Positions 7,514 through 16,076 of a stretch of 64,000 nt of DNA are shown here, in pieces; position 1 is the first letter of the stretch, and each line of letters starts with the position of its first letter. The DNA is taken from contig NZ_LR134313.1 in assembly GCF_900636765.1 (NCBI RefSeq), positions 1,550,001-1,614,000 on the forward strand, in the 5' to 3' direction. A model generated the notes under the pieces. That model saw only the letters and a program-made list of their open reading frames with translations, had not been told where the DNA came from and searched no databases. The stretch is from Neisseria canis. Lineage in GTDB: Bacteria; Pseudomonadota; Gammaproteobacteria; Burkholderiales; Neisseriaceae. The position numbers and the translations under genes are program-made.

Positions 7514-8386
7514 TTAACCGCGCGGGTGGTGTTCTTCAACAATATTTTTCAAGCGCTCGTTGGCAACATGGGTGTAAATCTGGGTGGTGCTGATGTCGGC
7601 ATGTCCGAGCAGCAGTTGGACAACACGCAAATCGGCGCCGTGATTGACCAAATGGGTGGCAAAAGCATGCCGCAGGCCGTGGGGGCTGAGATGGCTGATG
7701 CCTGCGGCTTGGGCATATTTTTCTACAATCATCCAGGCGAGCTGGCGGCTGATGCCGCCCCGTTTTTGGCTGACAAACAATTCGTCGCATGCCTTGTTTT
7801 TCAATAAAAGCGGGCGGGCTTCGGCGATATAGCGTTCTATCCAGTAAGATGCTTCTTCTCCTAAAGGAACGATGCGCTGTTTGTTGCCTTTGCCTATGGT
7901 GTTAATCATGCCTTTTTGCAGGTCGGCTTCGCCGATTTTGAGGTTGACGGCCTCGCTTACGCGCAGCCCTGTCGCATATATCAGCTCCAATAAGGCTTTG
8001 TCGCGCAGGCCGTGTGGGGTTGCTGTGTCGGGTGCGTTGAGCAGGGCGTCGATTTGGGGTTCGGTAATCAGCTTGGGCAGGGTTTGCGTCTGTTTCGGTG
8101 CGGTTAGGTGTTGGGTGGGATTGTCGTGGCGCTGCTCGGTTTCAAGCAGCCAGCTATAGAGCCGCTTGCAGGCGGAAAGGGCGCGGGCTTGCGAGCGGGT
8201 TTTTTCGTCGGAATGGTATACCGCCGCGGCAAGATCGGTGGTTTGTGCGGTTTGCCAGTTGAGGTGGTGTTCAGCCAGGCGGGCGGCGATTTTCTCCAAA
8301 TCCCGGCGGTATGCTTCCAGCGTATTTCTGCTCAGGCGGTCGTTAAGCCAAAGATGTTCGAGCAGTCGGTCGATCGGTTCGTTCAT
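7514..8386 (-). CDS. xerD: Site-specific tyrosine recombinase XerD
   Basis: XerD acts with XerC at dif to resolve chromosome dimers. The 290-residue product has an N-terminal SAM-like core-binding domain (1-100) and a C-terminal catalytic domain with Arg142 (TGLRVSE), Lys166 (GKGNKQR), His236 and Arg239 (SPHGLRH), His262 (LLGH) and the nucleophile Tyr271 (STTQIYTHV). The motifs LSPHGLRHAFATHLVNHGAD and the HHPRG tail are XerD-like and not XerC-like. It is downstream of ogt with a 37-base gap holding one DUS. Confidence 0.95.
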   Translation of the reverse strand: MNEPIDRLLEHLWLNDRLSRNTLEAYRRDLEKIAARLAEHHLNWQTAQTTDLAAAVYHSDEKTRSQARALSACKRLYSWLLETEQRHDNPTQHLTAPKQTQTLPKLITEPQIDALLNAPDTATPHGLRDKALLELIYATGLRVSEAVNLKIGEADLQKGMINTIGKGNKQRIVPLGEEASYWIERYIAEARPLLLKNKACDELFVSQKRGGISRQLAWMIVEKYAQAAGISHLSPHGLRHAFATHLVNHGADLRVVQLLLGHADISTTQIYTHVANERLKNIVEEHHPRG

Positions 8387-8423
8387 AATCGGTGTTTTTC
8401 AGACAGGCATGGTTGGCAAGGTG

Positions 8424-8882
8424 TTAAATGTCGATGCCTTCATGCCGCAGCAGCCAGCGTTTGATGGCTAACGCATCCCCTTCGCCGCTGGAAAAACCGC
8501 CCAAGCCCTGTTTGGCTACAACGCGGTGGCAAGGCACCACTAAAGCCAACGGGTTTTTGCCGCAAGCGCCTCCGACTGCGCGCGGATGGCTGCCGATTTT
8601 CCGGGCAATGTCTTGGTAAGTGAGCACTTGTCCGGCGGGTATTTCGGCAATCGCCTGCCATACTTGCTGCTGGAAAGCGGTGCCTTTCTTGGAGATGGGG
8701 TGGTTGAAGTTTTTCAGCCGGCCCGCAAAGTAATCGTCAAGCTTTTGCTGCCACACGTCGGGCAGGGGATAAGGCGCGTATTCGGGCTTGCCGTGTAAAT
8801 TCAGTTCGACAAGGTTGTGTTCCGCATCGAACACTAAGGTGATGTTGCCGAATGGTGCGGCGTAAAGGCAGGGATAGTTCAT
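8424..8882 (-). CDS. ogt: Methylated-DNA-protein cysteine methyltransferase
   Basis: This suicide repair protein removes alkyl groups from O6-alkylguanine onto its own cysteine. The 152-residue product has the active-site motif LVVPCHRVV with Cys118, the helix-turn-helix arginine segment (HPRAVGGACGKNP) and the typical GFSSG loop. It is short, with only the Ogt/MGMT-type N-terminal ribonuclease-like domain and no Ada regulatory domain. It lies upstream of xerD on the same strand and may share its transcript. Confidence 0.95.
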   Translation of the reverse strand: MNYPCLYAAPFGNITLVFDAEHNLVELNLHGKPEYAPYPLPDVWQQKLDDYFAGRLKNFNHPISKKGTAFQQQVWQAIAEIPAGQVLTYQDIARKIGSHPRAVGGACGKNPLALVVPCHRVVAKQGLGGFSSGEGDALAIKRWLLRHEGIDI

Positions 8883-8991
8883 GGCAGCTAAAGGTGGGGT
8901 GAGGTGTTGCGGCCTATTTTAGCGTATTTGGTTTTAAGACTTCTATTTATTGCGGCGGTGCCCTTATTGAGCAATCGGTTTGACCATCAGC

Positions 8992-9027
8992 CACATGCCT
9001 GTCTGAAAGTTTTCAGACAGGCATGTG
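8992..9027. terminator. Long inverted wadDUS pair
   Basis: The palindrome extends beyond the DUS to CACATGCC...GGCATGTG, giving a strong hairpin 13 bases past the 3' end of pabBC on the minus strand. Confidence 0.8.
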
Positions 9028-9039
9028 TAAACGGCAAAG

Positions 9040-10830
9040 CTATTTCAGGGATACTTCGAAAACGCCTCGTAAAGCGTTGCTCAATAATATTTTTTCTGCA
9101 CGCAATATGTCTTTTCGGGTCAGGCGGCTTTCTACCGGCGTTATGCCACCCAAGTAATCATTGGGGCGGTCGAAAACGGCTTGCCGCATAACGCCGTTGA
9201 GAATATCCAGCCCGACCGGCGGAGTGTGGTATGCGCCGTCGATGAGCAGGAACACGTTGCTGCGGCCACCTTCGAGCAGAAAACCGCTGCGGTTGAAAAA
9301 CAGGCTGTCGAATGCGCCTTGGGCTTGAGCCGTTTGCCAGCCCTGATCGTAAATATGCCGGTGGCTGGTTTTGAAACGGCGCAGGAAATCGGCATCAGGC
9401 AAATCGGTTTGGGAAAGCGTTACATACTGCGGTGTTGCAAAATGCGTGAGCGGCGCAGTTTCGTGTTGCAGCCTGCCGTTTGGCTTGAGCGTAATTTTGA
9501 GGCGGTGGGCATGTTGGGGCAGAGCGGCTGCTATATTTTGGATATAGTTTGCGGCTGCAGTTTCATCGTAGGGGATGTTTAACATGCGTGCGCTGTGTGT
9601 CAGCCGCTTTAAATGATAGGGCAGCAGCGGAATTTGCCGGTTTTCGACACGGATGGTTTCTATCAGGTCGAATTCGGGGGCAAGTTGTGTGATAAAGCGG
9701 GATTTCCAACGGCATTCTTCATATTCGGCATGGCTGTCGCTGTCCCAAACGATGCCTGAGCCCACACCGTATATGGCTTTGTAGCAGTCTTTGTTTTCAG
9801 CAGGGGCAAGTTGCAGGGTGCGGATAACGACGTTGAGCGTGCCGTGAAAGCCTAAGCCGCCGACGCACGGAGCCAGATGGCCGATGCTGCCGGTGTAGAG
9901 TGAGCGTGGTTCGGTTTCCAATTGTTGAATCAAGTGCATACTCATGCGTTTGGGTGCGCCGGTGATGGAGCCGCACGGAAAAGTCGCTTTGAAAATGTCG
10001 GCGGCGCTTGTGCCGGGCTTGGCTTGGGCGTAAATGGCACTGGTCATTTGCCAAACCGAGCCGAAGCGCGATACCTTAAACGGCTCTGGCACGCGCACGC
10101 TGCCGGTTTCGGCGATTTTGCCCAAGTCGTTGCGCAAAAGGTCGACGATCATGATGTTTTCGGCGCGGTTTTTGGGATCGACTTGCAGCTCTGCGGCGCG
10201 GACGGCATCTTGCCCGTCATTTAACACGGGAGCCGTGCCTTTCATCGGCTCGGTTAGCATTTCGCCGCTTTCCGATATTTTGAGAAAGAGTTCGGGGGAG
10301 AAGCAGAGTGTCCATTTGTGTTGCTGCTGCCCGTCGGGCAGGCAGGTTAAAGCGGCATAGGGAACCGGCTGGCGCAGGCGGGTGTAGAGCTTTACCGGGT
10401 CGCCGTAGGCTCGGACATGGAGGCGCGTGGTGTAGTTGATTTGGTAAGTATCGCCGCGGGCGATGGCCGCTTTAATCCGGTTGACGGCTTCGGTATAGGC
10501 GGCTTGGTTTACTGAATTGCGGGTGCAAGTGAGGCCGGCGGGTTTGCTGCCGCTTTGTTCAGACAGCCATTGTTGCGGATTGTCGAGCAGGTTTTTTTCT
10601 GCAAACCAGTGCAAAGCAAGAAAACCCTGTTCGGCAGGCAAGGTTTGCAACGGCAGGCCGAATTCGTAGTCGGCAAAAATGACTACATGCAGGTTTTCCG
10701 CCCAGCCTTTTTTCAGACAGGCATCCAGTTTGCCGATTTCGTCGGGCGGCAAAAACTCGCTGCGCATGTGGTTTTGAAACAGCTGCGCATGGTTGGCAGC
10801 AGCATCGTCGAGCAGGGCGAAATAGGGCAT
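9040..10830 (-). CDS. pabB: Fused aminodeoxychorismate synthase component I / aminodeoxychorismate lyase (PabB-PabC)
   Basis: The product makes p-aminobenzoate for folate from chorismate. The 596-residue protein joins a chorismate-binding PabB domain (about 1-365; motifs IMIVDLLRNDLGKI and FPCGSITGAPKRMSM) to a class IV aminotransferase-fold PabC lyase domain (about 370-596). The PabC part has PLP lysine candidate RFKTSHR and the EGGRSNVF motif. Such fusions are known in several bacteria. The glutamine amidotransferase partner PabA is not in the window. One DUS is read in frame as DACLKK near residue 37. Confidence 0.92.
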   Translation of the reverse strand: MPYFALLDDAAANHAQLFQNHMRSEFLPPDEIGKLDACLKKGWAENLHVVIFADYEFGLPLQTLPAEQGFLALHWFAEKNLLDNPQQWLSEQSGSKPAGLTCTRNSVNQAAYTEAVNRIKAAIARGDTYQINYTTRLHVRAYGDPVKLYTRLRQPVPYAALTCLPDGQQQHKWTLCFSPELFLKISESGEMLTEPMKGTAPVLNDGQDAVRAAELQVDPKNRAENIMIVDLLRNDLGKIAETGSVRVPEPFKVSRFGSVWQMTSAIYAQAKPGTSAADIFKATFPCGSITGAPKRMSMHLIQQLETEPRSLYTGSIGHLAPCVGGLGFHGTLNVVIRTLQLAPAENKDCYKAIYGVGSGIVWDSDSHAEYEECRWKSRFITQLAPEFDLIETIRVENRQIPLLPYHLKRLTHSARMLNIPYDETAAANYIQNIAAALPQHAHRLKITLKPNGRLQHETAPLTHFATPQYVTLSQTDLPDADFLRRFKTSHRHIYDQGWQTAQAQGAFDSLFFNRSGFLLEGGRSNVFLLIDGAYHTPPVGLDILNGVMRQAVFDRPNDYLGGITPVESRLTRKDILRAEKILLSNALRGVFEVSLK

Positions 10831-10900
10831 CTTTCGAATCGGCGGTATGGAGTTCGGATTTATTTTCAGACAGGCATCTGCATTGCGGGAACAGGCGCAA

Positions 10901-10934
10901 TAAAAAAGCGCAAATCGGATTTGCGCTTTATTTT
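10901..10934 (-). terminator. rpoD terminator
   Basis: AAAGCGCAAATC and GATTTGCGCTTT form a perfect 12-bp stem followed on the minus strand by a T run. It lies just beyond the rpoD stop and is reasonably symmetrical. Confidence 0.9.
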
Positions 10935-10944
10935 CAGACAGGCC

Positions 10945-12900
10945 TTATTGTTTGCCTTCTTCGCTATCCAGGAAGCTCTTCAAGCGGTCGCTTCGGGTCG
11001 GATGGCGGAGTTTGCGGAGCGCTTTCGCTTCAATCTGACGGATGCGCTCGCGGGTTACGTCAAATTGTTTGCCTACTTCTTCAAGCGTGTGGTCGGTGTT
11101 CATGTCGATACCGAAACGCATACGCAACACTTTCGCTTCGCGCGGGGTAAGGCTTTCCAACACATCTTTGGTTACTTCGCGCAGGCTCGAATACATGGCT
11201 GCATCGGAAGGTGCCACGTTATTGATGTCTTCAATAAAATCGCCCAAGTGTGAATCGTCGTCATCGCCGATCGGGGTTTCCATAGAAATCGGCTCTTTGG
11301 CGATTTTCATGATTTTGCGGATTTTATCTTCCGGCATTTCCATCAGCTCGGCCAGTTTTGCAGAATCGGGTTCTTCACCGTTATCTTGCAGGTATTGGCG
11401 GGCAATCCGGTTCATTTTGTTGATGGTTTCAATCATATGAACGGGAATACGGATGGTGCGGGCCTGGTCTGCAATCGAGCGGGTAATGGCCTGACGGATC
11501 CACCATGTTGCGTAAGTGGAAAATTTATAGCCGCGGCGGTATTCGAATTTATCCACCGCTTTCATCAAGCCGATATTGCCTTCTTGAATCAAATCAAGGA
11601 ATTGCAGGCCACGGTTGGTGTATTTTTTGGCAATAGAAATCACCAGGCGCAAGTTGGCCTGAATCATTTCCTGTTTGGCGGCAGCGGTTTCTTTTTCGCT
11701 AACCACCATGTTTTTGTTGATTTCTTTTAATTCGTCAATTGAAATGCGCGCCTGCTTTTCCATTTGGGCCATTTCGGTTTGTTTTTCCAAAATGGCATGT
11801 TGGAAACGGCTTAATGCATCGCTCCATACGCGGTTTTTGGCGATTTCTTCGCCCACCCAGTCCAAATTGGTGGTGTTGGGTAAGAAAGATGCGATGAAAT
11901 AATCGCGGTCCATATGTACGCGGTCTAGGCAGATGTCGCGGATTTCGCGCTCAAGTTTGCGGATTTGTTCGACATTGTTGCGCAGGTTGCTGCTGAGGTT
12001 TTCGATTTGGCGCGTAGAAAAACGCACTTCCAGCAGTTTGCCGGCGATGGCGTCGCGGTGCTCCAGATATTTCGGGTGTTTGCTGTCGTATTTGTCGAGC
12101 GCGGCAATCATTTTTTCGTAGCTTCCGTTGATGCCGTCGAAATGCTCCAAAACTTTTTGCTTCAATTCTTCCAGATTGGTGTTTTCAAGTGTGCTGCCGC
12201 TGTCTTCTTCATCTTCTTCGTCTTCGGAATCGTCTTCGGTGTCTTCGTCGCTGTTGTCGTTTCCGGCATCTGCAGAAGTGGTTTCCAAATGGCCGAGCCC
12301 CAATTCGTTGAGCAAAACTTCGTTCGGATCGATGATGGCTTCAACGGCTTCGTCGACTTTGATTTCATCGTTGCGCACTTGCTCGATCAGCGCCAGGATT
12401 TCGGCAATGGAACCGGGGCAGGCTGAGATGGCCTGAATCATGTTTTTCAGTGCGTTTTCGATTTTTTTGGCGATGATGATTTCGTCTTCGCGGGTAAGCA
12501 GGTCGACTTGTCCCATTTCGCGCATATACATGCGCACGGGGTCGGTGGTGCGGCCGAATTCGGAATCGGCGCTCGAGAGGGCGGCTTCGGCTTCTTCTAC
12601 GGCGTCGTCGTCGGTAATGCCTGTGCTGTTGTCGTTCATCAGCAGGGTGTCGGCATCGGGGGCTTCTTCGGTAACTTGAATGCCCAAGCCTTGAATCATG
12701 TTGACGATGTTGTCGATTTGTTCGGCGTCGGACATGTCGTCGGGCAGGGCGTCGTTGATTTCCGCGTAGGTGATATAGCCGCGGTCTTTACCCATGATAA
12801 TGAGCTGGCGCAGGCGGGCGCGCTGCTCTTCCGGCGTGAGCGGACGGTTGTCGTCGCGTTCTTCGTTTTCGGAGTCTTGGATGTTGTGTTGGTTGGTCAT
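10945..12900 (-). CDS. rpoD: Primary RNA polymerase sigma factor RpoD (sigma-70)
   Basis: This is the housekeeping sigma factor. The 651-residue product has region 1.1 at the N-terminus, region 1.2 ([11 protein letters not shown]), a very acidic insert (about residues 210-240) in the non-conserved region, region 2 with the -10 recognition helix ([18 protein letters not shown]), region 3, and region 4.2 with the -35 helix-turn-helix ([20 protein letters not shown]). It is the last gene of the rpsU-yqeY-dnaG-rpoD block, but a 333-base gap separates it from dnaG, so it probably also has its own promoter. Confidence 0.98.
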   Translation of the reverse strand: MTNQHNIQDSENEERDDNRPLTPEEQRARLRQLIIMGKDRGYITYAEINDALPDDMSDAEQIDNIVNMIQGLGIQVTEEAPDADTLLMNDNSTGITDDDAVEEAEAALSSADSEFGRTTDPVRMYMREMGQVDLLTREDEIIIAKKIENALKNMIQAISACPGSIAEILALIEQVRNDEIKVDEAVEAIIDPNEVLLNELGLGHLETTSADAGNDNSDEDTEDDSEDEEDEEDSGSTLENTNLEELKQKVLEHFDGINGSYEKMIAALDKYDSKHPKYLEHRDAIAGKLLEVRFSTRQIENLSSNLRNNVEQIRKLEREIRDICLDRVHMDRDYFIASFLPNTTNLDWVGEEIAKNRVWSDALSRFQHAILEKQTEMAQMEKQARISIDELKEINKNMVVSEKETAAAKQEMIQANLRLVISIAKKYTNRGLQFLDLIQEGNIGLMKAVDKFEYRRGYKFSTYATWWIRQAITRSIADQARTIRIPVHMIETINKMNRIARQYLQDNGEEPDSAKLAELMEMPEDKIRKIMKIAKEPISMETPIGDDDDSHLGDFIEDINNVAPSDAAMYSSLREVTKDVLESLTPREAKVLRMRFGIDMNTDHTLEEVGKQFDVTRERIRQIEAKALRKLRHPTRSDRLKSFLDSEEGKQ

Positions 12901-13233
12901 TATCAGTCTCGGTATGTTCGGTCGGCATCCGCCCGTGGCAATGGGTATTCTGCGTTGGTGTGAGCAGCCGGAATGGGTTGGCGGATTTTTGATAATTGTG
13001 TTTTGCCTGCGATAGCATGGCTGCTTTCAGGCTGTGAAGTCTGTCGTTCCGCTTTTAAATGGGGGTGCTTGCCGAGATTGCAAGCGTGGGGCGGAAAAAA
13101 GCCAGTATTATATAAAAATCTTGTTGTTCCAACAAGATAAATACCTGTCTGAAAAATGGTTGTTGGGGTTGCTGCGCTCGGCGGAATGGGTTGTTATGCT
13201 TGGTGGGTTTCAGACAGGCATCGGATGATTGTT
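12901..13233. other. Intergenic region between dnaG and rpoD
   Basis: No gene is supported here. It holds a degenerate DUS (ACCTGTCTGAA at ~13143) and a perfect one in the opposite orientation (~13208), about 50 bases apart, and presumably an rpoD promoter. ORFs reading through the DUS lack binding sites. Confidence 0.6.
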
Positions 13234-15012
13234 TTATATTTTGTGTTGTTTTTGTGTTAATAAGTTCAACAAAAGTTTTTTTTCGGAATCGCTGAGGCCG
13301 CCTGCGCTGTTTTTGGCTTTGAGTGCGTCGATTTGGTCGGAGCAAAAGGTTTTAAGAAGCTGTACCATGCCTTGTTTGAATTCTTGCCGGCTTTCTTCGC
13401 TTGCGGTGTCGGGGTCTGCGGTGTTTTCGCTGTTGCGGTAGATATCGGTGAGAACGGATTCATAGCGGCTGCCGCGCATGTGCTCGAAAATGTGGGCGCT
13501 GTTGGTGATGTGCGGGTTGCTTTTAATGGTTTCGGCTACGTTGGCCAGACAGGCCAAATCGCCTGTAAGCGGCAGATAATCGGGCAAGTGGATGTATTCG
13601 GCCCATGCGGGGTTGGCAAGCAGGGCGCGGATTTGTTTTTGCGCCAGGGTAATCATTTGCGGCTGGCGGGCGGTGCCGGCAGGGAGCTTGTAATTTTTTT
13701 GCTGAACATGGCGCTTGGGTGCTTCTTGTCCGAGGAGTTGGGCTAGATTGGCCGGATCGATGCCGACTAAATCGCTGAGTTTCTGCTTGAGCAGAAAGCT
13801 TAATGCGGGGGCGTTGATTTGGGTGAGCAGGGGAGCGCTGGTTTTGATAAGTTCGGCTTTGCCTTCCTGTGTGCGCAAATCAAGAGTTTCTGTGAGGGCA
13901 TCCCAAATATATTCAGACAGGGGTTTGCTTTGGTGGAGCAGGGCGTCTTCGAATTGGGCTTTGCCGAATTGGCGTACATAGCTGTCGGGGTCGTGTTCTT
14001 CGGGCAGGAACAGAAAGTGCAGCGATTTGTCGTCTTTCAGTTGGGGAAGGGCGTTTTCCAGTGCGCGCCATGCGGCTTTTCGGCCTGCTGCGTCGCCGTC
14101 GAAACAGAAATAGATGCTGTCGGTTTGACGCATCAGCAGTTTTACATGCTCGGAAGTGGTGGATGTACCCAGCGAGGCAACGCCGTAACCGATGCCGAAT
14201 TGTGCGAGGGCGACCACATCCATGTAGCCTTCCACAACCAAAATGCGGCCGGCGTCTTTGATGGCGGCGCGGCCTTCGTAAAGGCCGTACAGGTTTTTGC
14301 CTTTGTCGAATAAAGGGGTGTCGGGCGAATTAAGGTATTTGGGTTTGGAATCATCCAGCACGCGGCCGCCGAAGCCGATGATTTGCCCGCGTGTGTCGCG
14401 TATGGGAAACATGATCCGCTGGCGGAAGCGGTCGTAATGTTTGCCTTCGTTTTCGATAACCATGCCGCTGTCGATCAGGGCGGTGTTCGGGTAGGGCTGA
14501 AAAACTTGGGCCAGCGGCTGCCAGCCTTCCGGCGCGTAGCCTAAGCTGTAATGCTCGATAATTTCGGGGTTTAGGCCGCGCTGTTGGAGATAGGATTGTG
14601 CTGCGGGGTAAAGCTTGAGTTGTGCGCGGTAGAAATCTGCACAGGCTTGGGTGGTTTCTTCCAGGGTTTGCTGCTTTTTTTTGCGTTCGGCACGTTTTTC
14701 GGGGTTGTCGGCCTGGCCTTTGGTGCGCGGTACGGTCATGCCGACGCGGTCGGCTAGGAATTGCACTGCTTCCGTAAAGCTCAAACCCTGGTATTCCATG
14801 ACAAAGCCGATAGCCGAACCGTGTGCGCCGCAGCCGAAACAGTGGTAAAACTGTTTGGAAGGGCTCACGGAAAATGAGGGTGACTTTTCTTTGTGAAACG
14901 GGCAGCAGGCCATATAGTTAGCCCCGCCTTTTTTTAGCGGAACGTGTTCGTCGATGATGTCAACAATGTCAACTTTGGCCAGCAGCTCATCAATAAAGTC
15001 GGATGGAATCAT
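13234..15012 (-). CDS. dnaG: DNA primase DnaG
   Basis: DnaG makes RNA primers at the replication fork. The 592-residue product has the N-terminal CHC2 zinc-binding domain (Cys37, His40, Cys58, Cys61), the RNA polymerase domain with the TOPRIM motifs (VVEGYMDVVAL and FCFDGDAAGRKAAWRAL), and a C-terminal DnaB-interaction region. It lies 63 bases downstream of yqeY, with two outward-facing DUS in the gap. Confidence 0.98.
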   Translation of the reverse strand: MIPSDFIDELLAKVDIVDIIDEHVPLKKGGANYMACCPFHKEKSPSFSVSPSKQFYHCFGCGAHGSAIGFVMEYQGLSFTEAVQFLADRVGMTVPRTKGQADNPEKRAERKKKQQTLEETTQACADFYRAQLKLYPAAQSYLQQRGLNPEIIEHYSLGYAPEGWQPLAQVFQPYPNTALIDSGMVIENEGKHYDRFRQRIMFPIRDTRGQIIGFGGRVLDDSKPKYLNSPDTPLFDKGKNLYGLYEGRAAIKDAGRILVVEGYMDVVALAQFGIGYGVASLGTSTTSEHVKLLMRQTDSIYFCFDGDAAGRKAAWRALENALPQLKDDKSLHFLFLPEEHDPDSYVRQFGKAQFEDALLHQSKPLSEYIWDALTETLDLRTQEGKAELIKTSAPLLTQINAPALSFLLKQKLSDLVGIDPANLAQLLGQEAPKRHVQQKNYKLPAGTARQPQMITLAQKQIRALLANPAWAEYIHLPDYLPLTGDLACLANVAETIKSNPHITNSAHIFEHMRGSRYESVLTDIYRNSENTADPDTASEESRQEFKQGMVQLLKTFCSDQIDALKAKNSAGGLSDSEKKLLLNLLTQKQHKI

Positions 15013-15075
15013 GGTACCGTGCGTGTATTTCAGACAGGCAAAGGGTATAACTGATGCCTGTCTGAAAAAGATTAA

Positions 15076-15519
15076 TCAGCTTAAACGGGCTTTGAGGATT
15101 TTGTTGACCTCGCCCATATCGGCTTTGCCGGCAAGCGAGGTTTTCAATAATCCCATTACTTTTCCCATGTCGGCCATGCTTGCCGCTCCGGTTTGCGCTA
15201 TGGCGGCTTCAACTGCGGCCTGAATATCTTTTGTGCTCATCATTTCCGGCAGATAGCGGTTTAATACGTTGATTTCGGCGGTTTCTTTGTCGGCCAAATC
15301 GCTGCGCCCTGCGTCTGCGTAGATTTTGGCTGAATCTTTGCGCTGCTTAATCATTTTGCTCAGGATGGCGGTGATTTTTGTATCGTCTGCCTCGGTGCGC
15401 TCATCTACTTCGAATTGTTTGATGGCGGCATTGATTAAGCGGATGGTTGATAAAGACACTTGGTCTTTGGCGCGCATGGCCGTTTTCATGTCTTCGGAAA
15501 GGCGGGCTTTTAAAGTCAT
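15076..15519 (-). CDS. yqeY: GatB/YqeY domain protein
   Basis: A 147-residue soluble protein of the YqeY family, related to the tail domain of the GatB amidotransferase subunit (LSEDMKTAMRAKDQVSLSTIRLINAAIKQ...; C-terminal GKVMGLLKTSLAGKADMGEVNKILKARL). The family is often found between rpsU and dnaG, as here. Its role is poorly defined; a link to tRNA-dependent amidation has been proposed from homology. It is separated from rpsU by a terminator-like hairpin. Confidence 0.93.
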   Translation of the reverse strand: MTLKARLSEDMKTAMRAKDQVSLSTIRLINAAIKQFEVDERTEADDTKITAILSKMIKQRKDSAKIYADAGRSDLADKETAEINVLNRYLPEMMSTKDIQAAVEAAIAQTGAASMADMGKVMGLLKTSLAGKADMGEVNKILKARLS

Positions 15520-15565
15520 CGTTCGGGCTTTCGTTAAGTATTTTCAGACAGGCATTCTAAATGCT

Positions 15566-15598
15566 AAAAACACCGAAAAACAAGTTCCCGGTGTTTTT
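15566..15598 (-). terminator. Terminator/attenuator between rpsU and yqeY-dnaG
   Basis: AAAAACACCG and CGGTGTTTTT pair across a 13-base loop with T runs on both strands. It lies between rpsU and yqeY, the position where E. coli also has a terminator between rpsU and dnaG. It would let ribosomal protein S21 be made in excess over primase. Confidence 0.8.
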
Positions 15599-15622
15599 AT
15601 TTTTTGATGTATTAAACTCGGA

Positions 15623-15835
15623 TTAATACATTTTAAGAGGAAGCTGCTGGCTGCGCAGACGTTTTTGCAGGCGTTTAACTGCCGCTGCTTTTTTGCGTTT
15701 GCGCTCGGTGGTCGGTTTTTCGTAAGCTTCGCGGGCGCGCAGCTCGGTCAGCAAGCCAGTTTTTTCTACAGCACGTTTGAAACGGCGCATAGCAACTTCA
15801 AAAGGTTCGTTTTCTTTTACACGAATAGCAGGCAT
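15623..15835 (-). CDS. rpsU: 30S ribosomal protein S21
   Basis: The 70-residue basic product matches S21 from end to end ([21 protein letters not shown], then the [13 protein letters not shown] tail). It is the first gene of the macromolecular-synthesis block. A weak AGGAAA binding site precedes the ATG. It is followed by the hairpin at 15566-15598. Confidence 0.98.
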   Translation of the reverse strand: MPAIRVKENEPFEVAMRRFKRAVEKTGLLTELRAREAYEKPTTERKRKKAAAVKRLQKRLRSQQLPLKMY

Positions 15836-15849
15836 TTTATTTCCTAGTA

Positions 15850-15963
15850 TTAATTTAAATTGTTTGGATAACTGCGCCGGAAAATAGACGGGCAGTTTGG
15901 ATAATGGATGTGTATCTCGGTTTCGCAGTTAGCGGGGCGGAATACGCGCCGTGATGTAAACAT
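15850..15963 (-). CDS. Possible 37-codon leader ORF upstream of rpsU
   Basis: An ATG at 15963 follows a perfect anti-Shine-Dalgarno match (GGAGGTG, unusually tight spacing) and opens 37 codons ending 15 bases before rpsU. The peptide (starts [16 protein letters not shown]) is not recognised. It may be a leader peptide, or the binding-site-like sequence may belong to a regulatory RNA. Low confidence. Confidence 0.25.
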   Translation of the reverse strand: MFTSRRVFRPANCETEIHIHYPNCPSIFRRSYPNNLN

Positions 15964-16004
15964 CACCTCCTAACAGGCCTGCCGCTTTTGCCGCAGGCGG
16001 AAAA

Positions 16005-16032
16005 TAATCAGCCTGTGTAATACAGGCTGGAA
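16005..16032 (-). terminator. Hairpin between spoT and rpsU
   Basis: CAGCCTGT and ACAGGCTG form a perfect stem around a 5-base loop, followed on the minus strand by GATTATTTT. It sits after the spoT 3' end. A second, imperfect stem (CCTGC...GCAGG) lies at ~15978-15997. Confidence 0.6.
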
Positions 16033-16076
16033 AATCATGTGATTATCTTAAAAAATGTGCGGCATGTCAATCGTGT

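Noticed and set aside
12162..12368. Lysine/threonine-rich open frame inside rpoD
   Set aside because: It is a shifted reading of the acidic insert of the sigma factor.
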